From: Cunninghamia lanceolata
Lineage: Eukaryota; Streptophyta; Pinopsida; Cupressales; Cupressaceae
DNA: 64,000 nucleotides
NCBI GenBank assembly: GCA_027924645.1
Contig: BSBN01001017.1
Coordinates: 6,226,501 to 6,290,500 of the forward strand
Direction: 5' to 3'
The notes under the pieces: model-generated
What the model saw: the letters and a program-made list of their open reading frames with translations, nothing else
What the model was told of the DNA's origin: nothing
Databases searched by the model: none
Program-made: the position numbers and the translations under genes
Shown here: in pieces, positions 45,191-56,520 of the stretch
How the letters are laid out: every line of letters begins with the position of its first letter
Position numbering within the stretch: the first letter of the stretch is position 1

Positions 45191-45880
45191 ATGGCAGACA
45201 AAAGATTGATGAAGTCTGAGGTAGAATTTGTTAAGCCAATGTTTGCACAGCCTGAAGGTGTGCAATTCAAATACGGAGCTATAGGTGACACTCACCAGGG
45301 TAATACAAATTTGGTTGCATGGGCAGACAAGATCAACATTAATAATGATGATGCTCTGCTTGAGGCCATTTTTATGTCTGAGATGTGGAATGCAACTAGT
45401 TTTCCATACTCCATGGAAGCTCCTGAACTAGTTATTGAGTGTGCCAAAAATTATAATCCCTAAACAAGGAGGGTGGAGAAGCATTGGAGAGTGTATGCAG
45501 ACTTATCTATCAAATGTCTTTCTGCCATGTTTAATTTGCCACTAGGTAAGAATGTTGTAAGTATTGACCTAAAGAAGCTGGAAATAGAATATGAAGTTAA
45601 TAAGAAGGCATCTAGGAAGAGAATGTATGGATGGAGAGCCAAAAACAATCCTTATACAGCCGCAGCCAAGTTGCCTATTCATTTATATAAATTTGACTTT
45701 GATGATGAGTATCAGTTCATGATCACCCTAGTCAGTCAGGAAACAGGATAGCCAACAGTTGGAAGTTTCAAAGATTGGATGTATGGAGTCATCCTAATGT
45801 GCTTATACATTGAGAACAGGCCATTATGGGCCAAAATGATAAGTGATCCTCTGGATGAGCAACTGAAAAACCTAGGAGGT
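45191..45880 (+). pseudogene. Gypsy-A LTR gene, N-terminal frame (3' LTR copy)
   Basis: Starts at ATG 45191 (MADKRLMKSEVEFVKPMF), six bases after the predicted splice acceptor. It has the extra G lacking in the 5' copy, so the frame is continuous through GDTHQGNTNLVAWADK. It is broken by TAA at 45461 (CAA in the 5' copy) and TAG at 45749. So each LTR copy is damaged at different places, which implies an intact ancestor. The frame ends LKNLGG at a possible donor GGAG|GTAC; the following 79 bp (81 bp in the 5' copy) look noncoding, but the obvious splice does not restore the next frame. Confidence 0.62.
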
Positions 45881-45966
45881 ACAAAATATTTTCTATATGA
45901 CCACATACATTGTTTATGCATGTGCCTATAAAGGTACATTTAATGGATTGACTACAGAGGGGAAGA

Positions 45967-48900
45967 TTGGTGGCACCACCAATGATGCACACATCTGGGA
46001 CCATTACCCCTAGTTACAAAGAGTTAACTACCTCCAATAAATTGGTGAATGATGCATTCTCTATGCATCTAGTGAGGACCATGGAGGAAGATAGAACTAA
46101 GAGACTGAGCATGGAAGCTCAAGAGGTATTATACAGGCATTGAGCCTGGTTCATTCAATTTGCAACCCTTTCATACATTAAGGTTGAAGGATTTCAAGAC
46201 TATCCTCTCATGCTCCCAAGATATCCAACTGATGCTGTAGTATTAATGGAGTTCATGAGGCAGATTGTAACAATACTGGATGCCTACAAAGCTAATAACA
46301 AGCTTCCTCCAGTATTATTCCCAGTAACAATGGGCTAGTATATGTGCCCAGATAGTGAAAATATTAAGAAAGCCATAGTTGGCTTAACCATGATGAAGTT
46401 ATAGCCATTTCCATTGACAAGACCATATGATCCTTATGAAAGGATGCAGAAGATCATGGGACAGCACATTCACCAAAGGCATCTTGAAGATTTTTGGGCA
46501 GATTGCGAGGATGAGGCTGAAGCTCGAAGAAGATATCAAAGGTTAACAATTAACCAAATCAGAACCTTTGGTTGCATTTCCATCCCAACGCAAATGAAGA
46601 AGGATGATGGAAAGATAATGGCTAAAGAATATGAAGAGAAGAAGATATACAACAATACCATATCAGCCCCAGATCTTACAATGCGGGAGGACATCTCCTT
46701 GGATCCATTCACAGGCAGGATATTGCAGCTAACCCAAGCTTGGGTGGATGAGCAGGTAAATATACTAAAGAAAAAAGGTGTGGCCCTTACAATAGATAAC
46801 AAAAAGAAAGGACAAGAGCTCTCCGCTGATGAATATGATGATTTCCTGAATGAGAAGAGGAAGTCCAAGGGAGACAGGTTGCCACCTCAACAAAAATAGA
46901 GCAAAAGACCTCCTAGAGGCAAGAAAATGGAAGAAGAACCCAAAGGGGTCATGATTGAGAGAATAATAGATACTGCTAAGGAAGCGGCAGCATCAGGAGA
47001 AGCATCAGCTTCGGGCTAGGCTTCAGCATCATTTATGCCTCCTCTATTGGATAAGCAAAAGTCAAAGAGAATACAAAGGGCTGATGTAGTGGTTACTGAG
47101 ACCTATGAAGAGGGTCAAGCCTCACAGAAACAAATGGAGGAGGATATCCCTCTAGAAGGGGAGCCTGATGAAGAAGAAGGCCCCATATCCTTCACAAGGA
47201 AAAGAAAGGCACCTCAGGTGATTGCCCCCACACCGAAGAAAACAAGAACATCCATGAGGGGTGAAATAAGGCAAAGCCCCATTATGCTAAGAGGGGTAGG
47301 TAGTGAAGTTTTCAAAAGGGAGTTACAACACAATGTACCACTTCCTACCATTGTGAAATTTAAAGCTGAACAAGCTGAAGAGCAGTTCAAAGAAACCTCT
47401 AGAACAGTTCTAGGTGGTCTTGTCTCGTTAGAGGAAACAGTAGATTTATCTGATGATGATGTGGTTAAAGATGTAACTACTCAGCAAATGGAAACACTTG
47501 CTATAGGCACCCACATCACTCCTTTTGGGACCCCATCAGTACAGGGAATTGGAGAAAAACAAGTTGAACAAGAAAAAGAAAGAAGCCCTGAGAAAATTGC
47601 ACAACAGATAGGGCTAGATGAGTTAGTTGAGCAGATCACCAACCTTGAAGTGGTGGACCTTTCATATATAAAGGATGCAAGTCCTCAGCATCAGACTAAT
47701 GCACCTGATGAGGTGAGTAAAACTGAAGAAGTAAAATTGATTGAAGTAAAAATGCACACTCCAGATTTGGGTCAATCACAACAAGATATAGCTGATGAAC
47801 CCAAAATAATAGAAGTCCAAGAAAAGGGTGCGGATGAAAAGGTCATATTGAATGAGGATATCCTCCGGACTCAAGAGACTTCAGGAGATAAAGAAAAGTC
47901 AGATCATGATGATCTGAAAACTCAGGAGGAGGTATGTATTTCAGGTGCAGAGAAAGATATGACGCAAGATCAGGCAGAGGCACCTAAGGTAGGTGAAATA
48001 ATATCCACTGATGCAGGCATATCTCAAGATGAAGAAATTAATAAGGTGGATGAGGTAAGAACAAAGGAAGCAAAAGATCAAGGTCATGATATTCATGATG
48101 ATCAACAGGATCACCCTCTAGAGAAAGAGGTTCCTCATCAGGAAGATGTACCAAAAGATCACTCTCATGAAGAGCATCATGAGGAAGAACAAAGAAAATC
48201 ACTTTCTCTGTCAAATGCAGATGCACTTACAGTAGATCAAGGTGATGATCATGATGATGATGTAGGAAACCAAGGTACAAGGGATCAAGTTTCTCAGTGG
48301 CTGGAAAGAGAGATTGGCACTGAAACAGGTATGGAAATTCAATAATTTGATGTGTCTACCTTATTTTTAGAAAGATTAATAAAGCCCAAGAGGAAGGCCA
48401 GGTTGACCTCGGCCATTAGAAGGGATCCTACAACAGGTAGGAGGACAGCGCAGGTAGCAATCCCTACTGTAGATAAAGAGAAAGGTAAAATCACTCTAGA
48501 TGAATTCCAGATCAGCACAGTGGATTTGGGGTTTGCTAATGAAGACCAGGAGGGTCAAGAGGGAAAAGACATAATTGATTCTTTGATCCAAAAAGTCAAA
48601 AGAGAAAAGGATAAAAATAAGCAACACAAAGTGCACATTGCTCAGTTACATACATATGTAAAAGGGTTAATTAACCCTGAAGATACTTCAATTGATCATG
48701 CAGTCCCATTGACTGCTATTTCCCAAGAGGAGGTAAATAAGTTGGATCTCATGAAACATGAGTCATCCATATTGAGAAGGTGGATGTACTCCACATTTGA
48801 CATAGTAGAGGAAGTAGTAAAGGCCTCTTTGAAGAGGTGGAATTCCCTTAGTGGCTCCAGGAAGAAGGTAGATAAAATGCAAATGGAGACATGGAAAGGG

Positions 48901-49533
48901 TCTTTCCAATTGGAGAAGATATTGGCTGTCCTGGAAGAAGTAAGGAGGATCAATCCTCAGATACTTATACATAAGCAAGTGTTGAATAATAACAATGCAT
49001 TATTGATAGATATATGGTATAAAGACATCCAATTTGAATGTGATGTACTCAAAAGATGCAACAATAAGTTGAGAGAAATCAGCATGAGGCTACATGATAT
49101 GATGTCTTTTGAAGCAGAAATTTTGGAAATGTTGGAAGGAAAGGTGGAAGGAAAGATTGAAAATCAACACGAGGAGTTTGCAATCCAAGCTCTACATAAT
49201 AACTTTCAATTCGTTGCTAATGATCCACTAGGCCAATTGACAGAAGAAGTCATGGATAGACTGGTGAGGACCAAGGTGAAAGTGGAAAATTATAATGAGA
49301 CATTATACAACAGAAGGAATAAATTGGATAACATCTGAAGTAAATACCAAGCACATAAACATGCCATTACCAAAGAAAAGACTCAAGATGGTGGAGAAAT
49401 AGATAAAATAGTGCAGTTGTATGAAAATGTTAGGGTAGTTATGCAGGCTCATATACAAGGTCCCATTCATCAGGATAATGAAGATATAGCAAGTGATGCC
49501 CCTGATGATGAAGATCATGAATTTGACAGGTAG
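45967..49533 (+). pseudogene. Gypsy-A LTR gene, main frame (3' LTR copy)
   Basis: One frame of about 1,189 codons broken by stops at about 46141, 46336, 46402, 46897, 47017, 48343 and 49336, with no frameshift. It keeps MLPRYPTDAVVLMEFMRQIV, where the 5' copy lost one base. The largest open pieces are 47035-48345 (436 codons, the acidic and His-rich middle) and 48352-49338 (328 codons, the helical C part: SRKKVDKMQMETWKGSFQLE, LKRCNNKLREISMRLHDMM). Most stops correspond to Gln or Trp codons in the 5' copy, consistent with cytosine deamination. Function unknown. Confidence 0.68.
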
Positions 49534-49722
49534 ATAAGGATGTAGTATAAAGCAGATATCAACATCTGACACTTAAGGAAAATAAGTATTTTAGATGGTT
49601 GCCAGCTGGCAACCTGTGCCACATGATAATGTTGACCAGGTCAAAGAAGAATATTCGCCATAGATATTCATAGATAAATCTTGATCGTAGATCATTTTTG
49701 TAACTGATCCCTCACCTTGTTC

Positions 49723-49730
49723 TATAAAAG
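49723..49730 (+). promoter_or_regulatory. TATA box of Gypsy-A 3' LTR
   Basis: TATAAAAG, same place as in the 5' LTR (21618-21625), about 190 bp after the end of the LTR reading frame. Confidence 0.6.
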
Positions 49731-50561
49731 GTGTAGGGATGTTTTATTTTTAGACATTCAAAACTTAATTAAAATCTATTGGCAGAAATATTCAGGGATC
49801 ATTTCAAAGTTGTTGTATACATATATGTTCTTGCATACTTGATGAATGAGAAGACTATTTTGATTATAATCCATCATAAATCTTGAGTAATCAGTGTGTG
49901 AATTTTGGATATATGCTTTGATTTACTACATCCCTTGGAGTGCATATCAGCTTGCATATGTTGTCTTCATACCTTTCCTTTGAAGTTAGCATCGACTGTA
50001 TCTAGCTGTGGAATGTCCTGGTGAACATATGGTTTGATTTGTCCTCTGCATGACTGTATCTAATGTATATGTGGCTCAATAGCTGAAGGTTCAACTTTAA
50101 TTTGAATTATTTCTTTCAATTTATTTCAATTTCAGAGCATTTCATCATCATCATTGCAAATAATTAACAATCTTAAGCAAACAAGTACAAATATGTAGAC
50201 ATCTCATAGATAACTGAACATATCTAGCATATTTGAGGGTAAAGCATGTCAGAAAGGACAAATATCATGCAAAGACTCAAAGATAAACATAATATTTGAA
50301 GCATATCTTGTGTAAAAATAACTATCTATGCAGTATCATTACAGGAAACATTATCTTATAGAGGAAATCCACATAAGGCCCCCCAAAATGGAAATAGCAA
50401 CACACATCAACCTCTGAGTAACGTCAGAAGATTAAGACCTAATCACTGGAGCCTTGGGATCATGAATTCTTTGAATTCATTGTATCTTTCAAGATGAATA
50501 AAGGTTAATGTGTACTTTTATTCTATGTTTGTTTATGACTAACATCGTGATGAACAGAAAG

Positions 50562-51097
50562 GAAATTACCTTTTAAATGTTTTAACTGCAATAAGATTGG
50601 TCATTTTGCCTCAAGGTGTCCAGAAAGATTTTCAAGGACAAATCCTAACAGATCAAGGTTCCAGAAGAATTGTTACTATGTTCATGAAGATGATGATAAT
50701 GAAGAAGTAACAGATGATGAATTAGAGACATGAAACAAATCCAGAAGTGACTGGGTGTTTATTGCCATCAAGGAAGAAGATCCATTGCCCTCTGAATCTG
50801 TCAATCATAAAATTATAGAAAGAGCCCTGGCTGCCCAAGTTGAAGAAAAGGATGATTGGGTCATTGACAGTGGATGCTGTCACCATATGATAGGTGAAAA
50901 AAAATAAGTTCATAGATTTGGAAAGGTATGAAGGAGGAGTGGTAAAATTTAGTGATAATTTTGCTGCCAGAATCAGAGGTAGAGGAACTATTTCTTTTGA
51001 TGGAAATAACAAAACCAGTAATGTACTGTGTGTTGAAGGTCTAAAGCACAATCTTCTCAGTGTTGGACAGTTGGTGGACAAAGGTTATGATCTTTGA
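50562..51097 (+). pseudogene. pol: Copia-2 zinc knuckle and aspartic protease
   Basis: Resumes directly after the Gypsy-A TSD with FKCFNCNKIGHFASRCPE, a CCHC knuckle. A TGA at about 50731 follows. The protease site WVIDSGCCHHMIG at about 50857-50895 keeps the DSG. An A-run near 50900 adds a frameshift; the frame continues NKFIDLERYEGGVVKF to LKHNLLSVGQLVDKGYDL at 51097. Confidence 0.85.
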
Positions 51098-52285
51098 TTC
51101 AAGAATGGAAAATGCAAGATCTTTGAAAGTTTAGGAACAGAGATTGCATCTGGTACTCAAACAAAAGGTAATATCTTCCACTTGATTGGTACTAGTAAAA
51201 GTTATTTATTTGTTCAAATTGATCAGAGCTAGTTATGGCATAGGAGAATGTGTCATGTGAATTTTGATGATATCATCAAGATAAGCAACACTCAGGCTAT
51301 AAGAGATCTTCCAAGATTGGTAAAACCTACCAATAGCTTGTACAAAGAATGTCAATTGGGTAAACAAAGTAGAGTCTCATTCAAGAGCAAGGAACAATCT
51401 TCTACCAGAATATTGGACTTAGTTCATATTGATTTATGTGGTCCAACTAGAATCAGCAGTGTGCAAGGTGATAGATACTTCATGTTATTAATTGATGACC
51501 ATTCCCAGATGACGTGGGTAACTTTTTTGAAAGAGAAATCAGAAGCTCTTGAGAAATTCAAAATATTCAAGGCTATGGTGGAGAATGAAACTGGATTAAA
51601 ATTAAAATGTCTGAGGTCTGATAGAGGTGGAGAATTCACATCTGGTGAGTTCATAGAATTCTATAAGAAACATGGAATAAAATGATAGTTGTCTGCTCCT
51701 AGGACTCCACAGCAAAATGGAGTAGTGGAGAGAAAGAACCGGACCATCTAGGAAGCATCTAGAACCATGATGATGGAAGCAAATGTTCCTCAGATCTATT
51801 GGAGAGAAGCTGTAAGCACTGTAGTCTATACTCTCAATTGAGTACAAATCAGAAGCAATACTGGTAAGACTCCTTATGAACTTTGGTTTGGCATCACTCC
51901 CACTGTGAGGTATTTCAGAGTCTTTGGTAGCAAATGTTACATTAAAAGAGATGAAGATCTAGGAAAATTTGATGCTAGAAGTGATGAAGGAATAATCCTG
52001 GGTTATTCTACTCAAAGCAAAGCATACCGGTGTTATAACAAGAGATTAAGGAATATTGTAGAAAGTACAAATGTGAAGGTTGATGAAGGCATTGAAAAAC
52101 CCTCAAGGTTTTATGAATATGATGAAGATGATCAAAATGATGTTTTTGTTCAAGAAGTCCAAGTTCAGACTGATTCGGTAAATCAGGAAGAAGAGTTAAG
52201 TTTGAATGAACCTGTTCAAGAATTAGAAGTGCAAGAGATTCCCAAAGTTCCCAGGTATGTAAGATTGAATCACTCTGAAGATTAG
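51098..52285 (+). pseudogene. pol: Copia-2 GAG-pre-integrase and integrase
   Basis: Pre-integrase segment with WHRRMCHVNFDDI (about 51236) and a CQLGKQSR zinc-binding end. In the core the first Asp is kept (LVHIDLCGP, about 51420), as are the second (LRSDRGGEF, about 51615) and the Glu (NGVVERKNR, about 51720). Stops at about 51095, 51230, 51684, 51750 and 51840 break the frame. The tail has YFRVFGSKCYIKR and VESTNVKVDEG, then an acidic linker to 52285. The catalytic triad is intact here, unlike in Copia-1. Confidence 0.87.
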
Positions 52286-53290
52286 ATCATAGGTGATAAA
52301 AGAAAAGGTGTACAAACAAGAAGAAGGATTGCTCAAGATTTAGAAGAGTACTATCTGATTTCAAAGATTGAACCTAAGATAGTAAATGAAGCTTGCAATG
52401 ATGAAAACTGGACCAAAGCAATGGAGGAAGAGCTGATGCAAATTGAGAAAAATCACACTTGGGATCTTGTTCCGAGACCTAAGAACAAGAATGTGATTGG
52501 AACCAAATGGGTCTTCCAGAATAAACTAAATGAAGATGGTGAAGCAGTTAGAAACAAAGCCAGATTGGTCTACAAGGGTTACTCCCAAGTAGAAGGAGTT
52601 GATTTTGAAGAAACTTTTGCTTTGGTGGCAAGAATTGAAGTAGTTAGACTATTTTTTGCTTTTGCTTCCTTCAAGGATTTCAAAGTATATCAGATGGATG
52701 TCAAGTTTGCCTTCCTGAATGGTGACTTGGAAGAAGAAGTCTACATTGAGCAACCGGATGGATTTCAATTGTCTAATCATGGTGATATGGTTTGCAAGTT
52801 GAATAAAGCACTGTATGGACTCAAGTAAGCCCCAAGAGCCTAGTATGAAATATTGGACAAGCATGTTTTAAAGATTGGTTTCAACAAAGGTACTGCTGAT
52901 AGTAATTTGTATTTCAAAATTGATCATGAAATATCTTGATTGTTGAAGTGTTTGTTAATGATATCATTTTTGGAGGAAGAGATATTATGTGCAAAACCTT
53001 TGCAAATCAAATGAAAAGTGAATTTGAGATGTCCATGTTTGGGGAAATGAATTTCTTCTTGGGTCTACAAATCACTCAAACAAAGAAATGAATCTTCATT
53101 TCTTAGACCAAATATGTGAAAGAATTGTTGAATAAATTTAGGATGGAAGACTCAAAACCAATGAATACTCCCATGGCAACTGGATGTAAATTAAGAAAAG
53201 ATGATGACACTCCTAAGGTTGATCAGAAAAAGTACAGGTTAATGATTGGAGGACTATTGTATCTCACTCAAACTAGACCTGACATTATGA
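52286..53290 (+). pseudogene. pol: Copia-2 reverse transcriptase
   Basis: RT begins near WTKAMEEELMQIEKNHTWDL (52409) and runs through NVIGTKWVFQNKLNEDGEAV, YQMDVKFAFLNGDLEEEVY and KALYGLK. Stops at about 52827 and 52842 and a frameshift near 52938 follow. The active site reads VFVNDIIFGG: the first Asp of the YVDD box is Asn at 52957-52959 (GAT to AAT) and Tyr is Phe. Further stops lie at about 53089 and 53104, then LTQTRPDIMNVVG. Inactive. Confidence 0.87.
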
Positions 53291-53902
53291 ATGTCGTTGG
53301 TCTTGTTGCTAGATACCAAGCTAGTCATAGAGAATCTCATGTCATGGCAATCGAGGATTTTTAGATATCTAAAAGGGACAGTTGAGTATAGTTTGTGGTA
53401 TACTAAAGATCATGATTTTCCTCTTCATGCATATACAGATGCAGATTGGGCAGGAGATGTGGATGACCGGAAGAGTACCAGTGGTGGAGCATTCTTTTTA
53501 GGGAAGAGATTGGTTTCTTGGCTAAGCAAGAAAGAAGAGGCAATATCTCTGTCCACTACAGAAGTAGAATATATTGCAGCAGCAGGTAGTTGCACTCAAG
53601 TGCTGTGGATGAAGCAAATGTTAAGGGATATCAGAGTGGAGTATGAGGAACCTATCACAATCTTCTGTGATAATTCAAGTGTAATAAACATATCAAAGAA
53701 TCTAGTGTTGCATTCAAAGACTAAACATATATCCATTAAGTTTCACTTTTTGAGAGAGCAAGTGAACAAGAATGAAGTCAGATTGGAGTTTGTGCCTTCC
53801 AAGGATCAGATTGTAGATATTTTTACTAAACCTCTACCTAAGGACTCTTTTGAGTATCTCAGGGAGAAGTTAGGGGTTATTACCCCTCCAGTTCTAAATT
53901 AA
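53291..53902 (+). CDS. pol: Copia-2 RNase H
   Basis: An open frame of about 200 codons, in a different frame from the RT part. Motifs: FRYLKGTVEYSLWY, AYTDADWAGDVDDRKSTSGG, LVSWLSKKEEAISLSTTEVE, ITIFCDNSSVINISKN, SKTKHISIKFHFLRE and DIFTKPLPKDSFEYLREKLG, then a stop after PPVLN. The catalytic acidic residues look intact. It is the best preserved copia domain in the window. Confidence 0.87.
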   Translation: MSLVLLLDTKLVIENLMSWQSRIFRYLKGTVEYSLWYTKDHDFPLHAYTDADWAGDVDDRKSTSGGAFFLGKRLVSWLSKKEEAISLSTTEVEYIAAAGSCTQVLWMKQMLRDIRVEYEEPITIFCDNSSVINISKNLVLHSKTKHISIKFHFLREQVNKNEVRLEFVPSKDQIVDIFTKPLPKDSFEYLREKLGVITPPVLN

Positions 53903-54228
53903 GGTGCACTGATGTGTATCAGTCCGGTGGATCTCATAGTCATATTTTGTGGTCTGGATTGATGATGGGAAGCTACTATTCAGGGGGAGCAGCTAATATG
54001 TTTCTGAAGTCATGCAAGTATGTGCCCTTTGCCATTGATGTCAAAGGGGGAGAGAAGACATGTGAAAAACAAGTGGTTATTGATAAAAGAGGGAGTAGTA
54101 AAGGAAGAGAAGACATGTGAGTGGTTGTTGTTGATAGGGGGAGTTATGTCAGTAAGGAGAAGTTCTTGTCTTGATGGTTAAAATAGTTTTTCACATCATA
54201 TGTTGCCATCAATGACAAAGGGAGAGAT
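53903..54228 (+). other. Copia-2 3' untranslated region and polypurine tract
   Basis: Noncoding. Purine runs GGGGGAGCAGC (about 53984), AAAGGGGGAGAGAAGA (about 54043) and GATAGGGGGAG (about 54133) are followed by GACAAAGGGAGAGAT, which touches the 3' LTR and is the likely polypurine tract. The repeated GTCAAAGGGGGAGAG layout is shared with Copia-1 and is typical of one group of plant copia elements. Confidence 0.7.
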
Positions 54229-55607
54229 TGTTGCAAGTATGGGCCTAACCGGTGTTGTCATTGATGTCAACATACTCCTGTTGCATTGATGATAAGGATT
54301 GGATGAGCTGTGTGCTGAGGATATTGAGAAAATTAGTCCTAATCAAGAACAAAGAAGAATAGTGAAGACAATGAGGTAAAAATCCCAGATAAGATGAAGA
54401 TCAGAGGATGCACTTTAAAGGGTTTGCAAATATGTGACTTAATATGATCTAGTAAAGATTTTAGAGGTCCACATGAAGATCTGAAGAAGTTATGGGCACT
54501 TAACTAAAACTAGCTCTGACAGATGTTTAGAGGTGACAGAGTGACACAGATAGGTCCGGTGAGATCCAGAAATGCAATATCTTATTTTGCGGATTTGGTG
54601 GAGTGTTTAGGAAGTGAATGTGAATTGACAACCCAATTGGTTCGTGGTCTGGAGGTCCGCAAGCATATATTCCAATGTGACAGTGATGACAGACTGTGTT
54701 CTTGAGGTTCCAGATGAAGGAGAGAATGATTTCAGTAAACAGAAGTAGTGTGGATGTTCTTGGTGATTCAGGCAAGATTGTGGAGGTCTTTGGATTATGT
54801 CCAGTTTGTGTTGGTGGTTTGCATTGAAGATTAAGCTTACAATTGAAGAACTACTTCTGGATGATGGTGTTCTTCCTAAGTTTGGCTGACTGGATGAGTT
54901 ACACATCCTGCAGATGATGTTGAAGATGTTCTATGAAGAATGGCATGTTTCTAAAGAAAGATTGAAGACTCAAATTTGTGTGGCTGACAATGTGTTGATT
55001 CACATGGAGTCTTTTTGTAATTAATCATATTGTATTTATGTATTTGCTCTATAATGTTTACCGACTTGGATGATTATCCCTAAGTCGATGTCTTGTATAA
55101 ATAAGGAGTTGTAAAGTCATTTCAAATGTATCCAGTGGAGATGAGAGAGTGGTAGAGAGGAGGAAAGCGAAAGGTAGAGCAGAAGTATTGGTCTTAAATG
55201 GAACTAACTGAAGCATGGTGAAGATGCTATTCTTTAGTTCAAGTATGTAATACTTATTATTCTGTAGACAGTGTGTCTCATGTAGGTAGTGAGCCTCTTG
55301 TGAGCAGTGTGCTCAGGCAGTGAGCCCTAATTGGCATGTGCCATTTTGTTCTTCCTATTCTTCTAACAGAGAATACATTCTTGGGTTAGTCACCCTGTGG
55401 TTTTTCCCTTAACCAAGTTTTCCACGTCAAAAATCTTGGTGTCTTATGTGTTAATATGTTTCTGCTCTTGAATTATTGCATTATGTTTCCATGATTGATT
55501 TATCATTATGCTGCTAAATTAAGTAAAGGATTTAAGTGATTAATTGGAAGAAAGTTTTGGACAATTGATTCATCCCCCCCTCTCAGTTGTCTATCCTAAA
55601 TCCAACA
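54229..55607 (+). repeat. Copia-2 3' LTR
   Basis: 1,379 bp, starts TGTTGCAAGTATGGG and ends ATCCAACA, followed by GAGTC (55608-55612). It matches 13328-14701. TATAAATA at 55096-55103. Confidence 0.95.
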
Positions 55608-55612
55608 GAGTC

Positions 55613-56480
55613 TTACCTAATTTTAACATGCAACATAACATTGGGGCTATAGACTTCCATAAGTCATCAACAATCAAGGTTCAAGGTTGTCATTGAAGTC
55701 AAAGGGTCAAGCTTGATTGTCATTGATGTCAAGGTTGATGCCATGATGTTGATAAGGTGATACAGTGATTCAAGGTAGGTGATGGTCATGAGGTGCATGA
55801 TGTTGTGAATATGGTTTTCATGATAAGGTCTCTCAATTCATGTTGATGATGCACAAGACAAACATGGTTCATATGATGCAAGGTTCATGTTCATGGTGGA
55901 TGTGGTTTTGTTCATGCAAGGTTTTGTTGTGAATATGGTTTTCATGATAAGGTCTATCTTGAAAGGTTGATATGATGCAAGGTTCATATTCATGGTGGAT
56001 GTGGTTTTGTTCTTGCAATAAGAAGTTAGAGAAGACATAAGATTTCATAATCATAATCTTAGTGATAGTTAGGGTTTGCATATTGGGCATTAAACCCTAA
56101 AAGAATCTACTTTTCTTAAGACTTTAAAACCCTCAATTGCTTGTCATGTGTAAAGTGCACTTTTGTTTTAATTTAATATTGAATTATAATCATAAGTTAC
56201 TATCACTTAAATCAACCTACTAAAGGGTATTTAAGTCATTAGTTCACCAGATTTTCAACCTAACTCAATCGATGTCTCTGGTAAACTCTCATAAGCTCAA
56301 GCACCATATCATATTCGAAGCTCATATTTAATTGATATGAGGGCGGGAAAAAGGATTGGAAGGTCAGCATTTAGAAGGAATTTGGAATACAAACAATCAT
56401 CGCTATGCAATTGAATTTGATGCGCATGCCTCTATAAAAGGCTAAAAGACAGCTTTATGCAGGATATCATGGTATTTGTA
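55613..56480 (+). repeat. LTR-like remnant in the right arm of the TIR element
   Basis: No gene. It resembles parts of the Copia-1 LTR: GTCATTGATGTCAAGGTTGATG-type words at the start, a GTGCACTTTTGTTTT block near 56157 and a TATAAAAG box at 56433-56440. Bases about 55802-56010 contain two imperfect copies of a segment with GAATATGGTTTTCATGATAAGG and GGTGGATGTGGTTTTG. It is probably the left part of an old copia LTR captured by the TIR element before Copia-2 landed beside it. Confidence 0.4.
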
Positions 56481-56520
56481 GTGTTTGAAGATTGAACACT
56501 AGTTAGTGTTTGTAGCTTGG

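Larger units (their letters stand above)
15541..50556 (+). mobile_element. Gypsy-A, Ty3/gypsy retrotransposon with giant coding LTRs
   Basis: Plus-strand gypsy element with LTRs of 6,909 bp (15541-22449) and 6,919 bp (43638-50556), flanked by GAAAG. Internal order: primer site, gag, zinc-knuckle-like motifs, protease, an extra RNase H, RT, RNase H, integrase. Gypsy-B is inserted in pol at 28118-41015; without it Gypsy-A is about 22 kb. Integrase before the 3' LTR with no chromodomain, and the extra RNase H, point to the Tat/Ogre side of plant gypsy. Each LTR carries a long non-gag, non-pol reading frame. Stops, frameshifts and a mutated RT box make it inactive. Confidence 0.92.
43638..50556 (+). 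repeat. Gypsy-A 3' LTR, 6.9 kb
   Basis: Starts TGTTATGTGG and ends GATGAACA, followed by GAAAG (50557-50561). It parallels 15541-22449 throughout, with small substitutions and indels. A TA run at about 45113-45134 is longer than in the 5' copy. The last part (49540-50556) is noncoding. Confidence 0.94.
13328..55607 (+). mobile_element. Copia-2, Ty1/copia retrotransposon, split by Gypsy-A
   Basis: Complete at both ends: LTRs 13328-14701 and 54229-55607, both starting TGTTGCAAG and ending TCCAACA, with a GAGTC duplication outside. Gag (14758-15540) and pol (from 50562) are separated by Gypsy-A, which entered just before the zinc knuckle. Without that insert Copia-2 is about 7.3 kb. Stops and frameshifts in gag and pol, and an RT active-site change, make it inactive. 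It resembles Copia-1 in domain order, LTR landmarks and PBS, but is a different family. Confidence 0.95.

Noticed and set aside
55838..56090. Minus-strand ORFs 55838-56038 and 55869-56090 with repeated peptides
   Set aside because: The peptide repeats come from an imperfect DNA duplication in the LTR-like remnant; no domain and two overlapping frames.
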